Source of the DNA: Solirubrobacterales bacterium
Lineage (GTDB): Bacteria > Actinomycetota > Thermoleophilia > Solirubrobacterales > 70-9
Assembly: GCA_021155855.1 (NCBI GenBank)
Contig: JAJNAZ010000004.1
Span: 44,674 to 108,673, forward strand
Length of the DNA stretch: 64,000 bases
Direction of reading: 5' to 3'
Shown: positions 24,328 to 33,416 of the stretch, in pieces
Numbering within the stretch: position 1 is the stretch's first letter
Layout: each line of letters begins with the position of its first letter
Translations under genes and position numbers: made by a program
The notes under the pieces: model-generated
Told to the model about the DNA's origin: nothing
What the model saw: only the letters and a program-made list of their open reading frames with translations
Database searches by the model: none

Positions 24328-24574
24328 GTGCCCCTTGATCCGGCTCCGCTCAGCGAATGAAGCCGACGTAGACGTCCTCGTCGGTCGCCGGGTTGCCGGC
24401 GCTCGTCTACTTCGTCAGCGTCGCGGCGTCGGTGAGGGGCGCCGCGCGTGATCACGCCCTCGGCGAGGTCCACGGCCTTCACGTCCCCCTGGCCCTGAGG
24501 ATCACTTCTCCCCTTTCAACCCGCGGCCCCGGCGAGAGGTTGCGGGGCCCGAAAGTGGTGCGCGAGGCCGCACC

Positions 24575-24580
24575 TATAAT
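24575..24580 (+). promoter_or_regulatory. Perfect TATAAT -10-like box upstream of bifunctional nuclease gene
   Basis: CACCTATAATGG in a high-GC background. Confidence 0.5.
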
Positions 24581-24650
24581 GGCCCGGAGGGCCGCCGCGG
24601 ACGGCCCGAGCAGTCCCCCGAGGCCCCGAAGGCGAGATCCCCAGCCCACC

Positions 24651-25142
24651 ATGCAGCAGATGCAGATCTACGGCGTCAGCTTCGACATGGTCGGCAAGCA
24701 GCCGATCGTGCTGCTGAAGACCGTGGACGGCAATCGCTTCCTGCCGATCTGGATCGGCCATCCCGAGGCCGCGGCGATCCTGATGAAGTTGCAGGGCGCA
24801 CAGACGCCGCGCCCGATGACCCACGATCTGCTCAACGACCTGCTCGAGCAGCTCGAGGCGAAGTGCGAACGCGTCTCGGTGACCGAGCTTCGCGACAACA
24901 CCTTCTACGCCTCGATCACGATCTCGGTCAACGGCTCGGAGATCGAGATCGACTCCCGCCCCTCGGATGCGATCGCGCTCGCGGTCCGCTGCTCGGCGCC
25001 GATCTTCGCCGCCGAGGAGGTGATCGAGGAGTCCTCGATCGAGTTCGAGCACGAGGTCGAGGACCAGGAGGAGGTGGTCGAGAAGTTCAAGGACTTCCTC
25101 GACGAAGTCTCCCCCGAGGACTTCGCCTCCGGCTCGGACTAG
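24651..25142 (+). CDS. Bifunctional nuclease family protein (DUF151)
   Basis: PIVLLKTVDGNRFLPIWIGHPEAAAILMKLQG..RPMTHDLLNDLLEQL...IDSRPSDAIALAVRCSAPIF. Confidence 0.94.
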   Translation: MQQMQIYGVSFDMVGKQPIVLLKTVDGNRFLPIWIGHPEAAAILMKLQGAQTPRPMTHDLLNDLLEQLEAKCERVSVTELRDNTFYASITISVNGSEIEIDSRPSDAIALAVRCSAPIFAAEEVIEESSIEFEHEVEDQEEVVEKFKDFLDEVSPEDFASGSD

Positions 25143-25274
25143 CGCCCCGCCCGGCGAGCGAGAGCCGGCCCCTACCCAGGGATCGCTCCGCGATCGCTCG
25201 GGTTGATCCCCAATAGTCACGACTGGGCCGTGACGACGCCCGTAGCGAGCGACGCCACGGCCCAATCATCGATC

Positions 25275-26108
25275 TCAGGCGGCGCGCTCGGAGGCCTGCG
25301 AGTAGCGCAGCGAGCCCGGCGTGTCGAGCAGTTCCCCCGTCTCCAGCAGGGTCTTGAGGCCGGAGAGGATCATCGGCCAGCCGCCGTAGAGCTCCGGGTT
25401 GGCGTCCTCGGCGAGCTGGTCGTGGGTCACCGTCAGCTGGCATGAATCGCCGACCGGGGTGATCTCCCAGGTGACCCTCGAGGTCCCCGCCGCCCTCACC
25501 TCGTCGCTCCACAGGGCGTTGAAGCTCTGCACGAGCCGGCGGGGCGGATCGACCTCCAGGTTCTCGCCCGTGGCGATCTCGACGACCCCGGGAACGGAGG
25601 CCTCGTAGCTCGAGCCGGGCGCCCAGTCGGAATGGGTCTCGACGCCGAAACTGTACTTTGCCCTCAGCTCGGGATCGGTGATCGCCTCCCAGAGGCGCTC
25701 CGGCGTCGTCTTGATGTAGATCTCGAACACCGCCATCGCTCCCTCGCCTTCGGGATCGGGGCTGAGTCGCAGCCGGTGTGGGACATCGAACGCTTCCATC
25801 GTTTCCTCCTCGAGTTCTCGCTTCAGCCCGCTAAGGCCAGCGGCCCAGGGCTCGGCGTATTTGCTCACCCAACGGTCGTGGACGAGCCGGATCGGGACCG
25901 GGTTCAGGAAGTGGAGCTTCTCGCGCCCACGCCGGCGCGTGACCACCAGCCCCGCCTCCTCGAGCACCCGCAAGTGCTTCATGACGCCAAAGCGCGTCAT
26001 CGGCAACCGCCGCTCGAGCGCACTCAGAGTCTGCCCGTCGCTCGCGAACAGCTCGTCGAGCAGGCTCCTGCGCGTCGGGTCGGCGAGCGCCTTGAACACC
26101 GCGTCCAT
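25275..26108 (-). CDS. ArsR-family HTH regulator fused to SRPBCC/AHSA1-like domain
   Basis: MDAVFKALADPTRRSLLDELFASDGQTLSALERRLPMTRFGVMKHLRVLEEAGLV + FEIYIKTTPERLWEAITDPELRAKYSFG. Confidence 0.92.
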   Translation of the reverse strand: MDAVFKALADPTRRSLLDELFASDGQTLSALERRLPMTRFGVMKHLRVLEEAGLVVTRRRGREKLHFLNPVPIRLVHDRWVSKYAEPWAAGLSGLKRELEEETMEAFDVPHRLRLSPDPEGEGAMAVFEIYIKTTPERLWEAITDPELRAKYSFGVETHSDWAPGSSYEASVPGVVEIATGENLEVDPPRRLVQSFNALWSDEVRAAGTSRVTWEITPVGDSCQLTVTHDQLAEDANPELYGGWPMILSGLKTLLETGELLDTPGSLRYSQASERAA

Positions 26109-26122
26109 GGATGGGAGTATAG

Positions 26123-26138
26123 GTGACCATATGGTCAC
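26123..26138. promoter_or_regulatory. 16-bp perfect palindrome, candidate ArsR operator
   Basis: GTGACCATATGGTCAC adjoining minus-strand TATACT (26116-26121) 7 nt from ATG. Confidence 0.75.
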
Positions 26139-26158
26139 ATGTCAACTCGGGCTGCGGT

Positions 26159-27100
26159 TCAGACGGGCGCGCGCCGATCCTCGCGCTCGAGGGCGAGCTC
26201 GAGCAGCCGCTCGCAGAGGCGCTCGAAGCCGAGCCCGGCGGCCTCGGCCGCCATCGGCAGCAGCGAGGTGTCGGTGAGCCCCGGGATCGCGTTCGCCTCC
26301 AGCACCTGGGGTCCGTCGTCGCCGAGGATCAGGTCGACGCGGCCGAAGCCCTCGAGGCCGAGGGCGTCCCAGGTCCGCAACGCGGCGTCGAGCACCGGGC
26401 CCTCGGCGGCTCCGAGCTCGGCCGGGCAGACGTACTCGGTGCGGCCGATCTCGTAGCGCGCCTCGTAGTTGAACCGATCCTCGTCGCGCGGGCGGGCCTC
26501 GACCGCGGGCAGCGCGATCCCGGCGAGCAGCGAGACGGCGAGCTCGCGGCCATCGACGTGGCGCTCGAGTAGCACCCGGTCGTCGTAGGAGAAGGCTGCG
26601 ACCAGGGCCTCGGGTACCTTGCCGGCGCCGGCGGCGAAGCGGACGCCGAGCGAGGAGCCGCCGGAGGCGGGCTTGACCACGAGCGGGAAGCCGAGCCTGT
26701 CCTCGATCTCGCCCAGCGCCTCGGCCGCGCCGAGCTCGCGGAAGGCCGTGGAGCTGAAGGCGACCCAGTCCGGGGTGGCGACTCCGGCGGCGAGCAGCGC
26801 GTGCTTGGCGGCGACCTTGTCCATCGAGCGCCGGCAGGCGGCGACGCCGGACCCGGTGTGCGCGATGTCCAGGATCTCGAGCAGCTCCTGGACGGTGCCG
26901 TCCTCGCCGCCGACGCCGTGCAGGGCGACGAAGGCGACCTCCGGGCGCTCGGCCTTCAGGGTCGCGACGAGCTCGGCGCCGACGTCAATGGCGAGCACGT
27001 CGTGGCCGAGCGAGGCGAGCGCGTCCGCGACCCGCGCCCCGCTGCGAAGCGACACCTGGCGCTCGAGCCCGCGGCCGCCCTTGAGCACCGCCACCCTCAT
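26159..27100 (-). CDS. ddl: D-alanine--D-alanine ligase
   Basis: VALHGVGGEDGTVQELLEILDIAHTGSGVAA...LPLVVKPASGGSSLGV-type; RVDLILGDDGPQVLEANAIPGLTDTSL. Confidence 0.93.
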   Translation of the reverse strand: MRVAVLKGGRGLERQVSLRSGARVADALASLGHDVLAIDVGAELVATLKAERPEVAFVALHGVGGEDGTVQELLEILDIAHTGSGVAACRRSMDKVAAKHALLAAGVATPDWVAFSSTAFRELGAAEALGEIEDRLGFPLVVKPASGGSSLGVRFAAGAGKVPEALVAAFSYDDRVLLERHVDGRELAVSLLAGIALPAVEARPRDEDRFNYEARYEIGRTEYVCPAELGAAEGPVLDAALRTWDALGLEGFGRVDLILGDDGPQVLEANAIPGLTDTSLLPMAAEAAGLGFERLCERLLELALEREDRRAPV

Positions 27101-28533
27101 TGCGCGTGACGTCGAAACGGCAACACGTCGCCAGGCCCGTCGGCAGCCCCGCCTTCACCCGGCCCGGCCCTTCCGGGAGGCCGAGCCGAGGAGGCGGGCG
27201 GAACGCTGGTTGTTCGGTGCTCGCCGGTGATCGTTTCAAACAGCTGGACCTGCTCGTCGATCACGCTCCCGATCCTCCGGATGCCCTCGCGGATCTCGTC
27301 CTCGCCGGAGGCCGAGAAGTTGAGCCGCATCGCGGAGCCGCCGCGGCCATCCGTGTAGGCGGCCGCCCCGGGGACGAAGGCGACGTTCTCGCGCAGCGCC
27401 TTCGCCAGCAGATCCGTCGTGTCGATGTAGCCGGGCAGCGTCGCCCAGCAGAAGAGGCCCCCATGCGGGCGCGACCAGGTCGCCTGTCGCGGGAGGAAGC
27501 GCTCGAGCGCCTCGAGCATCGCATCGCGTCGCGAACGGTAGATGCCGCGAAGATCGTCGACGTAGTTGAGCCAGTTGCCTTCGGCGAAGTACTCGCGGAC
27601 GAAGTACTGGGTCAGGGTCGAGGTGCACAGGTCGGCCGCCTGCTTGCCGAGCACGATCTTCTCCATTACCGGCGGCGGGGCGCACAGCCATCCGAGGCGG
27701 ATTCCCGGCGAGAGGATCTTCGACAGCGTCCCGAGGTAGATCACGTAGTCGCCGCCCTCGAGCTTGTAGAGGGGATCCGGCGCCTCGCCCTCGTAGCGCA
27801 GCAGGCCGTAGGGATTGTCCTCGACCACCAGCAGCTCGCGCTCACGCGCGATCTCCACCAGCCGCCGGCGCCGCTGCGCCGACATCGTCACCCCGGCGGG
27901 GTTCTGGAAGCTGGGCACCGAGTAGATGAACTTCGGCCGTCGCCCGCCGGCGGCGAGGCGGTCGAGCAGGGTCTCGAGCTCGTCGACGCGCATCCCCTCG
28001 TCGTCCAGAGGGACCTGCAGCGTCTCGGCCTCATAGGAGCAGAAGACGGGCACCGCACCGGGATAGGTCGGCGCCTCGGCGATGACGACGTCGCCGGGGT
28101 CGACGAGCGTCTTCGCAACCAGGTCGATCGCCTGCTGGCCGCCGGTGGTGACGATCACGTCGTCGGGATCGGGATCCATGCCCTCGGCCCGCATCACCTC
28201 GCGGACGCACTCCTTGGTCTCGGCGAACCCCTCGGTGGGCCCGTACTGGAGCGCTTCCGCCGAGCTCTCCTGCGCGATCCGGGTCATCTGCGCGGCGAAG
28301 CTCTCGGGCGGGAACGTAGAGGTATCGGGGAGCCCTCCGGCGAGCGAGATCACCTCCGGCCGGGCGGTGATCTCCATCAGGTCGCGCATCGCCGAGGAGC
28401 GCATCACCCGGGTGCGTTCGGCGAATAGGCCCGCATAGCGCTCGAGGTCACGTGCCCGGGTGTGGGCGCGCCGGTGCGCGGCTTCCGTCGGCGCGCCCTC
28501 GGACGGCATCCCGCGGTCGTGCGTCTCGGTCAC
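27097..28533 (-). CDS. PLP-dependent aminotransferase (2-aminoadipate/MocR-like class I)
   Basis: SLAGGLPDTSTFPPE..QYGPTEGF...VTTGGQQAIDLVAKTLVDPGDVVIAEAPTYPGA...YLGTLSKILSPGIRLGW. Confidence 0.94.
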   Translation of the reverse strand: MTETHDRGMPSEGAPTEAAHRRAHTRARDLERYAGLFAERTRVMRSSAMRDLMEITARPEVISLAGGLPDTSTFPPESFAAQMTRIAQESSAEALQYGPTEGFAETKECVREVMRAEGMDPDPDDVIVTTGGQQAIDLVAKTLVDPGDVVIAEAPTYPGAVPVFCSYEAETLQVPLDDEGMRVDELETLLDRLAAGGRRPKFIYSVPSFQNPAGVTMSAQRRRRLVEIARERELLVVEDNPYGLLRYEGEAPDPLYKLEGGDYVIYLGTLSKILSPGIRLGWLCAPPPVMEKIVLGKQAADLCTSTLTQYFVREYFAEGNWLNYVDDLRGIYRSRRDAMLEALERFLPRQATWSRPHGGLFCWATLPGYIDTTDLLAKALRENVAFVPGAAAYTDGRGGSAMRLNFSASGEDEIREGIRRIGSVIDEQVQLFETITGEHRTTSVPPASSARPPGRAGPGEGGAADGPGDVLPFRRHAQ

Positions 28534-28577
28534 GGCCTCAGTCTGTCGTAACTCCCGCCGTGTGGCACCGCGGCCGC

Positions 28578-29099
28578 TCAGCTGTCGAACCCGAGCCCGA
28601 GCCGGTCGAGGGCGCGCAACCAGAGCCCGCGGCGGCCGCGGTGCGATCGGCGGCGGCGAGCCCCCGGCGGGTGAGCTCGATCGCCGCCCAGCGAAGCGGC
28701 TCGGGCGGAAACGGAACCGGGCGCGACCGGATCGCGCGCAGCCGGGTCGCGTCGGTCTGGCGACCGGCGATCAGGTCGAGGGCCACCGGTAGAAGGCCCG
28801 GCTGAGAAGAAAAGGCCCCCGTTTCGCCCGCTCGCGGCGTTGGCGATTCGATCGCCTTCGAGCACGAGCACCTCGCGGTCCCGCTCGTCCTGCTTCGCCA
28901 GCAGCGCCGCCCACAGTCCGCTGAGCCCGCCGCCGATGATTGCCAGCTCGCAGGCGGCCTCGCCCTCCAGCGGCGCCCGGGCGACGTTGTCGAGCCTGTA
29001 CGGGACGCTCGCCGCATCGGCGTAGGAGCGGCGTTGATCCGCGGTCGGCGGCCCCTCCCACCACGGTCCGTGTCCCGCCCCTTCGCCATCGAGCCGCAA
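28578..29099 (-). pseudogene. FAD-dependent oxidoreductase (DAO-type) with internal deletion and frameshifts
   Basis: N-term ACELAIIGGGLSGLWAALLAKQDERDREVLVLEGDRIANAASGRNGG; then, in another frame, FPPEPLRWAAIELTRRGLAAADR; then, back in frame, GRRGLWLRALDRLGLGFDS*. Confidence 0.75.
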
Positions 29100-29125
29100 G
29101 ATGGATCCTCTAGCCTGCCCGCGCG

Positions 29126-29557
29126 ATGGACTTCTTCCTCGCAGCCTGCCAGGGCGCGGGCCTGGCGCTGGCGGCGGGCGCCCTCGGCGGCGCCCCCGGT
29201 CGGCGCGAGCGGATCGGAGCCATGCTGCTCGTGATCGCGATCGTCGTCGGCGCGATCATGTTCGGCGTCTCGCTCGAGGAGGAGGGCCATGCCGCCTGGC
29301 CGGGATGGCCGGTCGGCGCGGCCCTGGCGGCGTTCTCGTTTGTCGTCATCCGCGACCTCGCCGAGGGAGCGGCGAGGCGGGCGGAGGGCGGCGGTTTCAT
29401 CTCGGTGCTGATCGTGTTCGCGGCCTTGGCGGTCGCCGCGCTCTCGGTGCTCTTGAAGCCGCTCGGCCTGGTGGCCCTCGCCGGCGTGATCTGGCTCTAC
29501 GCCGGTCAGCGCCGGCGCGCGGCGCGCAAGTACGAGGGCCTCAGGACGCTGCGGTGA
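29126..29557 (+). CDS. Hypothetical multi-pass membrane protein
   Basis: Hydrophobic segments; TAGCCT box 9 nt before ATG. Confidence 0.75.
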   Translation: MDFFLAACQGAGLALAAGALGGAPGRRERIGAMLLVIAIVVGAIMFGVSLEEEGHAAWPGWPVGAALAAFSFVVIRDLAEGAARRAEGGGFISVLIVFAALAVAALSVLLKPLGLVALAGVIWLYAGQRRRAARKYEGLRTLR

Positions 29558-31083
29558 GCCACCGCAAGCTTGTCCTCTGCGTCGTCGACTCGCTGCGCAC
29601 CGAGATGCTGACCGAGGCGGCCCGGGGCGGCGCGGCGCCGACCTTCGCCGAGCTGCTCGAGCGCGGCTCGCTGATCTCCGATTGCGTCGCCTCGTTTCCC
29701 TCGGTGACGCCGGCATGCAGCTCGGAGATCGTCACCGGCGTTCGCCCGGACCGCCACTGGATCAGCGGCAGCAACTGGTATCACCGCTCTGAGGGACGCT
29801 ATGTCGAGTACGGCAGCTCGTTCGAGGCAACGCGGGCCTTCGGCCTCTTTCGAAGCCTCTACGACATCGTCTACAACATGAACATGTCCCACCTCTCCCA
29901 CGAGGTGGAGACGATCTTCGAACGCCTCGGCGACCAGGGCGTGCGCAGCGCCTGCACGCCCTTCCTCATCTACCGGGGCCGTACCCGCCACGAGCTCGGG
30001 CTCGAGGGCCTGCTGCGACGGGTCGCGGTCGCGGCGAGCTTCCGTCACGCGACTTGGGGTCCCGACGAGCTCTTCTACGGAGAGCTGTACTCGAGCCGGG
30101 TGGTCGACTGCAGGCCGACGCTCGCCCGTCCGGGTACGCGGGACGAGTACTCGGCCTGCGTCGGCCGCGAGCTGGTCGCGAACGATCTCTACGACTTCCT
30201 GCTCTTCTCGCTTCCCGACAACGACCACCATTCGCACAAGTTCGGCCCCGAGGCCCAGATCGAGTCCATTGCCCGTGCCGACGCCGCCTTCACCGAGCTC
30301 GCCGACGCCGCCGGCGGGTTGGACACGTTCCTGGACCAGAACGCGGTGATCCTGCTCGCCGACCACGCCCAGACCCGGGTCGAGCATCCGCTGCCGCTGG
30401 CCGAGGCGCTCGGCTCGCAGTGGCGGGTCCTGCAGCCGAACGGGGACCCTGCCGGCGCGGAGCTCGCCGTCAGCCCGATCGCCCGCGCCGCGGCCGTCTA
30501 CGTGCTCGGCGAGCGCCGCCGCGCGGCTCGCCGGCATGCTGAGGTGCGGGCGCGGCTGCGCGAGATCGACGGCGTCGAGCTGTTCGCCTGGCTCTCCGGT
30601 GACCGGGCGGTGGTCGAGCGCGACGGCTCCGAGCTGCGATTTCGCCGCGGGTCCGGCGTCGTCGACCGGCGCGGGGTCGGCTGGGAGGTCGAGGGCGACC
30701 TGGCCGCGCTCGAGGCCGAGGTTTGCGCCGAACGCTTCGATTCGCAGGTCTACCCCGACGCGCTGGCCCGCCTGTGGTCGGCTCTGCGGGCGCCCTATGC
30801 CGGCGACCTGCTGATCTCCGCCGCGCCCGGGTACGAGCTCGTCGACTGGGGCGGGGTGACCCACTGCCCCGGCGGCAGCCATGGAGCGTTGCGCGCCGAC
30901 GACTCGCTCGCCCCGCTGGTGCTCTGCGGGCTGGAGCCCGGGACCGAGGCGACCCGCGAGCAATGGGCGCTCTGCGACGTCGCCGACCTGGTGCTCGACC
31001 ACTTCGGCATCGGTGAGCGCCGAGACTCGCTGCGGGTTCACCGGCCGGCCGGCACATGGCCGGCGTTCGAGGTCGGGGGATGA
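29554..31083 (+). CDS. Alkaline phosphatase superfamily / type I phosphodiesterase-nucleotide pyrophosphatase-like protein
   Basis: KLVLCVVDSLRTEMLTEA...FPSVTPACSSEIVTGVRPDRHWISGSNWYHR...LPDNDHHSHKFGP...LLADHAQT. Confidence 0.85.
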   Translation: MSHRKLVLCVVDSLRTEMLTEAARGGAAPTFAELLERGSLISDCVASFPSVTPACSSEIVTGVRPDRHWISGSNWYHRSEGRYVEYGSSFEATRAFGLFRSLYDIVYNMNMSHLSHEVETIFERLGDQGVRSACTPFLIYRGRTRHELGLEGLLRRVAVAASFRHATWGPDELFYGELYSSRVVDCRPTLARPGTRDEYSACVGRELVANDLYDFLLFSLPDNDHHSHKFGPEAQIESIARADAAFTELADAAGGLDTFLDQNAVILLADHAQTRVEHPLPLAEALGSQWRVLQPNGDPAGAELAVSPIARAAAVYVLGERRRAARRHAEVRARLREIDGVELFAWLSGDRAVVERDGSELRFRRGSGVVDRRGVGWEVEGDLAALEAEVCAERFDSQVYPDALARLWSALRAPYAGDLLISAAPGYELVDWGGVTHCPGGSHGALRADDSLAPLVLCGLEPGTEATREQWALCDVADLVLDHFGIGERRDSLRVHRPAGTWPAFEVGG

Positions 31084-31544
31084 CCGGGATGGGCGCCGAT
31101 GAGGCGATCGCCGAGCGTGCCTGGGGTCTCGTGCGACGCGTCCATCTGGGAACGCGCAAGCCCGACAACTGGGTGCAGCTGGTCAAGTTCGGCCTCGTCG
31201 GCGGCTCGGGCTACGTCGTCAACCTGGTCGTCTTCGCGCTGCTCTCGGAGCTCGCCGGCCTGCACCACATCCCAGCGGCCGTGGGAGCGTTCTGCGTCGC
31301 CGTGTCCAACAACTTCCTCCTCAACCGCCACTGGACCTTCCGCGCCCGCGACGGTCACGCGGGCTTTCAGGCGGCGCGCTTCTTCACCGTCAGCGTGGTC
31401 GTGCTCGGCTTCAATCTCGTCGTGTTGGAGCTGCTCGTCTCCGCCGCCGAGCTGCCCGAGCTGCCCGCCCAGGCAGTCGCCGTGGCGCTGGCGATGCCGG
31501 TGAACTTCATCGGCAACAAGCTGTGGACCTTCGACGGGCGCTAG
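31080..31544 (+). CDS. GtrA-family membrane protein
   Basis: QLVKFGLVGGSGYVVNLVVFALL...NNFLLNRHWTF...AMPVNFIGNKLWTF. Confidence 0.92.
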   Translation: MTGMGADEAIAERAWGLVRRVHLGTRKPDNWVQLVKFGLVGGSGYVVNLVVFALLSELAGLHHIPAAVGAFCVAVSNNFLLNRHWTFRARDGHAGFQAARFFTVSVVVLGFNLVVLELLVSAAELPELPAQAVAVALAMPVNFIGNKLWTFDGR

Positions 31545-33178
31545 CGCTAAGCGGCTCGATCCTCATCCTGCTGGCGCCGGGGCGAGCGATCGCGGCGGAG
31601 CCGCCACCGCTCCCGCCGAGCCGGCTGCCGGCCACTCCCGAGCGCTACGCGATCGACGCCCGGGAGGCGCTGCGAATCGCGGCAGGCGACCCCACGGTCG
31701 CCGAGCAGACCGAGCGCTACGGCCGCCTCGAGGCCGCGATCGAGATCGACGACGGCGACGCATGGCGGGTCGGCTACGAGAGGCGGGAGGGGTCCGAGGT
31801 CGCTCTGGTGATCGTCGACGGCGTCACCGGCGGGGTGCGGGAGGCGTGGACGGGTCATCAGGTCGCCTGGCCGATGGCGCGCGGGTATCAGGGCCAGTTC
31901 GGACACGTGCTCAACGCCCCTTACGTCTGGATCCCGCTCTGCGTGATCTTTCTCGCCGGCCTCGTCCACTGGCGCCGGCCGTGGCGGATCGCGCATCTCG
32001 ACCTGCTCGCCCTGCTCGGCTTCGGGCTCTCCCATGTGTTCTTCAATCGGGGTGAGATCGGCGTCTCGGTGCCGCTCGTCTACCCGATCCTCGCCTACCT
32101 GTTGGCGCGGATGCTGTGGCTCGGTTTGCGCGGCGGCGCAGCCCTGCGACCGGCGGTCCCCGCCGCCTGGCTCGGAGTCGCGGCGGTCTTCTTGATCGCT
32201 TTCCGGCTGACGATCAACATCGCCGACTCCGGGGTCATTGACGTCGGCTACGCGGGGACCGTCGGCGCCGACCGGATCGCCCACGGCCAGCCGATCTACG
32301 GCGAGGGCGAGTTCCCCGAGGACAACCCGTTCGGTGACACCTACGGCCCCGCGAACTACTACGCGTACGTCCCCTTCGAGCTGGCGCTGCCCTGGAGCGG
32401 CGAGTGGGACGAGCTCGCCGCCTCGCACGCGGCCGCGATCGCCTTCGACCTGGCCACGGTGCTGGGGCTCGTTGCCTTCGGTGTCCGGTTACGACCCGGG
32501 CGCCCCGGACGCGAGCTCGGGATCGTGCTCGCCTTCGCCTGGGTCGCCTACCCGTACACCGCCTTCGCTCTGCAGTCGAACGCCAACGACTCGCTGGTCG
32601 CGGCGTTGCTCGTTTGGTCGCTGGCCCTGTTCGCCCGTCCGCTCGCGCGTGGCGCGCTGCTCGCGCTGGCCGCGGTGGCGAAATTCGCACCGCTGGCGTT
32701 GGCGCCGCTGTATCTCAGCGGCGAGCTGGGGCTCCCGGAGCGGCGCGCGGAACGCGATCGGGGCGCCTCGAGTCTGGCGTGGTTGCGCCCGGTGGGCGGC
32801 TGTGCCGCGGCCCTGGTCGCGGTCGTGGCGCTGATGCTTGCCCACCCTGCGATCGACCCTGGCCTGGCCACCTTCTGGGAGCGCACGGTGGCCAGCCAGC
32901 TCGAGCGCAGCTCGCCGTTCAGCATCTGGGGTCAGGTGGACGGGATCGGGTGGCTGAAGACGGCCGCGATCGCGCTCGCCGCCGCGCTCGCGGTCGCCGT
33001 CGCCTTCGTCCCGCGACGCCGCTCGATCGCCCAGGTCGCCGCCCTCGCCGCCGCCGTCCTGGTCGCGGTCCAGCTCGCCGCCGAGCACTGGTTCTATCTC
33101 TACATCCCATGGTTTCTGCCGGCGCTGTTGATCGCGCTCGCGATCGCAGCGCCGGTTCGCGTCGCCCGCAACGGGTAG
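31523..33178 (+). CDS. Polytopic membrane protein, probable GT-C/DUF2029-like glycosyltransferase
   Basis: Multiple TM segments; GDTYGPANYYAYVPFELALPWSG; TAFALQSNANDSLVAALL; PLALAPLYLSGE. Confidence 0.75.
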   Translation: MDLRRALALSGSILILLAPGRAIAAEPPPLPPSRLPATPERYAIDAREALRIAAGDPTVAEQTERYGRLEAAIEIDDGDAWRVGYERREGSEVALVIVDGVTGGVREAWTGHQVAWPMARGYQGQFGHVLNAPYVWIPLCVIFLAGLVHWRRPWRIAHLDLLALLGFGLSHVFFNRGEIGVSVPLVYPILAYLLARMLWLGLRGGAALRPAVPAAWLGVAAVFLIAFRLTINIADSGVIDVGYAGTVGADRIAHGQPIYGEGEFPEDNPFGDTYGPANYYAYVPFELALPWSGEWDELAASHAAAIAFDLATVLGLVAFGVRLRPGRPGRELGIVLAFAWVAYPYTAFALQSNANDSLVAALLVWSLALFARPLARGALLALAAVAKFAPLALAPLYLSGELGLPERRAERDRGASSLAWLRPVGGCAAALVAVVALMLAHPAIDPGLATFWERTVASQLERSSPFSIWGQVDGIGWLKTAAIALAAALAVAVAFVPRRRSIAQVAALAAAVLVAVQLAAEHWFYLYIPWFLPALLIALAIAAPVRVARNG

Positions 33179-33215
33179 CGGACCGGCAGTGTCATCAGAC
33201 CCTGGAGGAGGACAC

Positions 33216-33359
33216 ATGGAGACCACCCCGAGCGAGGAGCCTCAGTTCGAGGAGACCGAGAAGGGTGCCGAGGAGCCGGCGTTCGAGGAGGAGGAGCAGG
33301 CCGGCGACACCGGCGAAGAGGAGTCGGCCGGCCTCGACGCGGCCCCGACCGGCCCGTAG
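33216..33359 (+). CDS. 47-aa Glu-rich acidic microprotein
   Basis: SD CTGGAGGAGG then METTPSEEPQFEETEKGAEEPAFEEEEQAGDTGEEESAGLDAAPTGP*; followed by perfect 16-bp palindrome. Confidence 0.6.
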   Translation: METTPSEEPQFEETEKGAEEPAFEEEEQAGDTGEEESAGLDAAPTGP

Positions 33360-33371
33360 CAGCGGTCCCGA

Positions 33372-33387
33372 CGCCGCTCGAGCGGCG
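33372..33387. terminator. 16-bp perfect palindrome CGCCGCTCGAGCGGCG
   Basis: 13 nt after microprotein stop codon. Confidence 0.5.
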
Positions 33388-33416
33388 CCGCTCAGTCCGG
33401 TGCCGCTCAGTCCGGT
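33387..33416. repeat. Two tandem 15-bp units GCCGCTCAGTCCGGT
   Basis: Exact tandem duplication, overlaps stop codon of the YmdB-like gene. Confidence 0.85.

Noticed and set aside
25224-25264. 9-bp inverted repeat TGGGCCGTG...CACGGCCCA with 23-nt loop
   Set aside because: Probably an ordinary convergent terminator between the bifunctional nuclease gene and the ArsR gene; not unusual enough for a separate finding.
29506-31041. 511-aa minus ORF
   Set aside because: Antisense shadow of the phosphodiesterase-like gene.
33216-33359. Acidic microprotein as Pup (prokaryotic ubiquitin-like protein)
   Set aside because: Does not end in GGQ/GGE and no Mpa/PafA/proteasome genes nearby.
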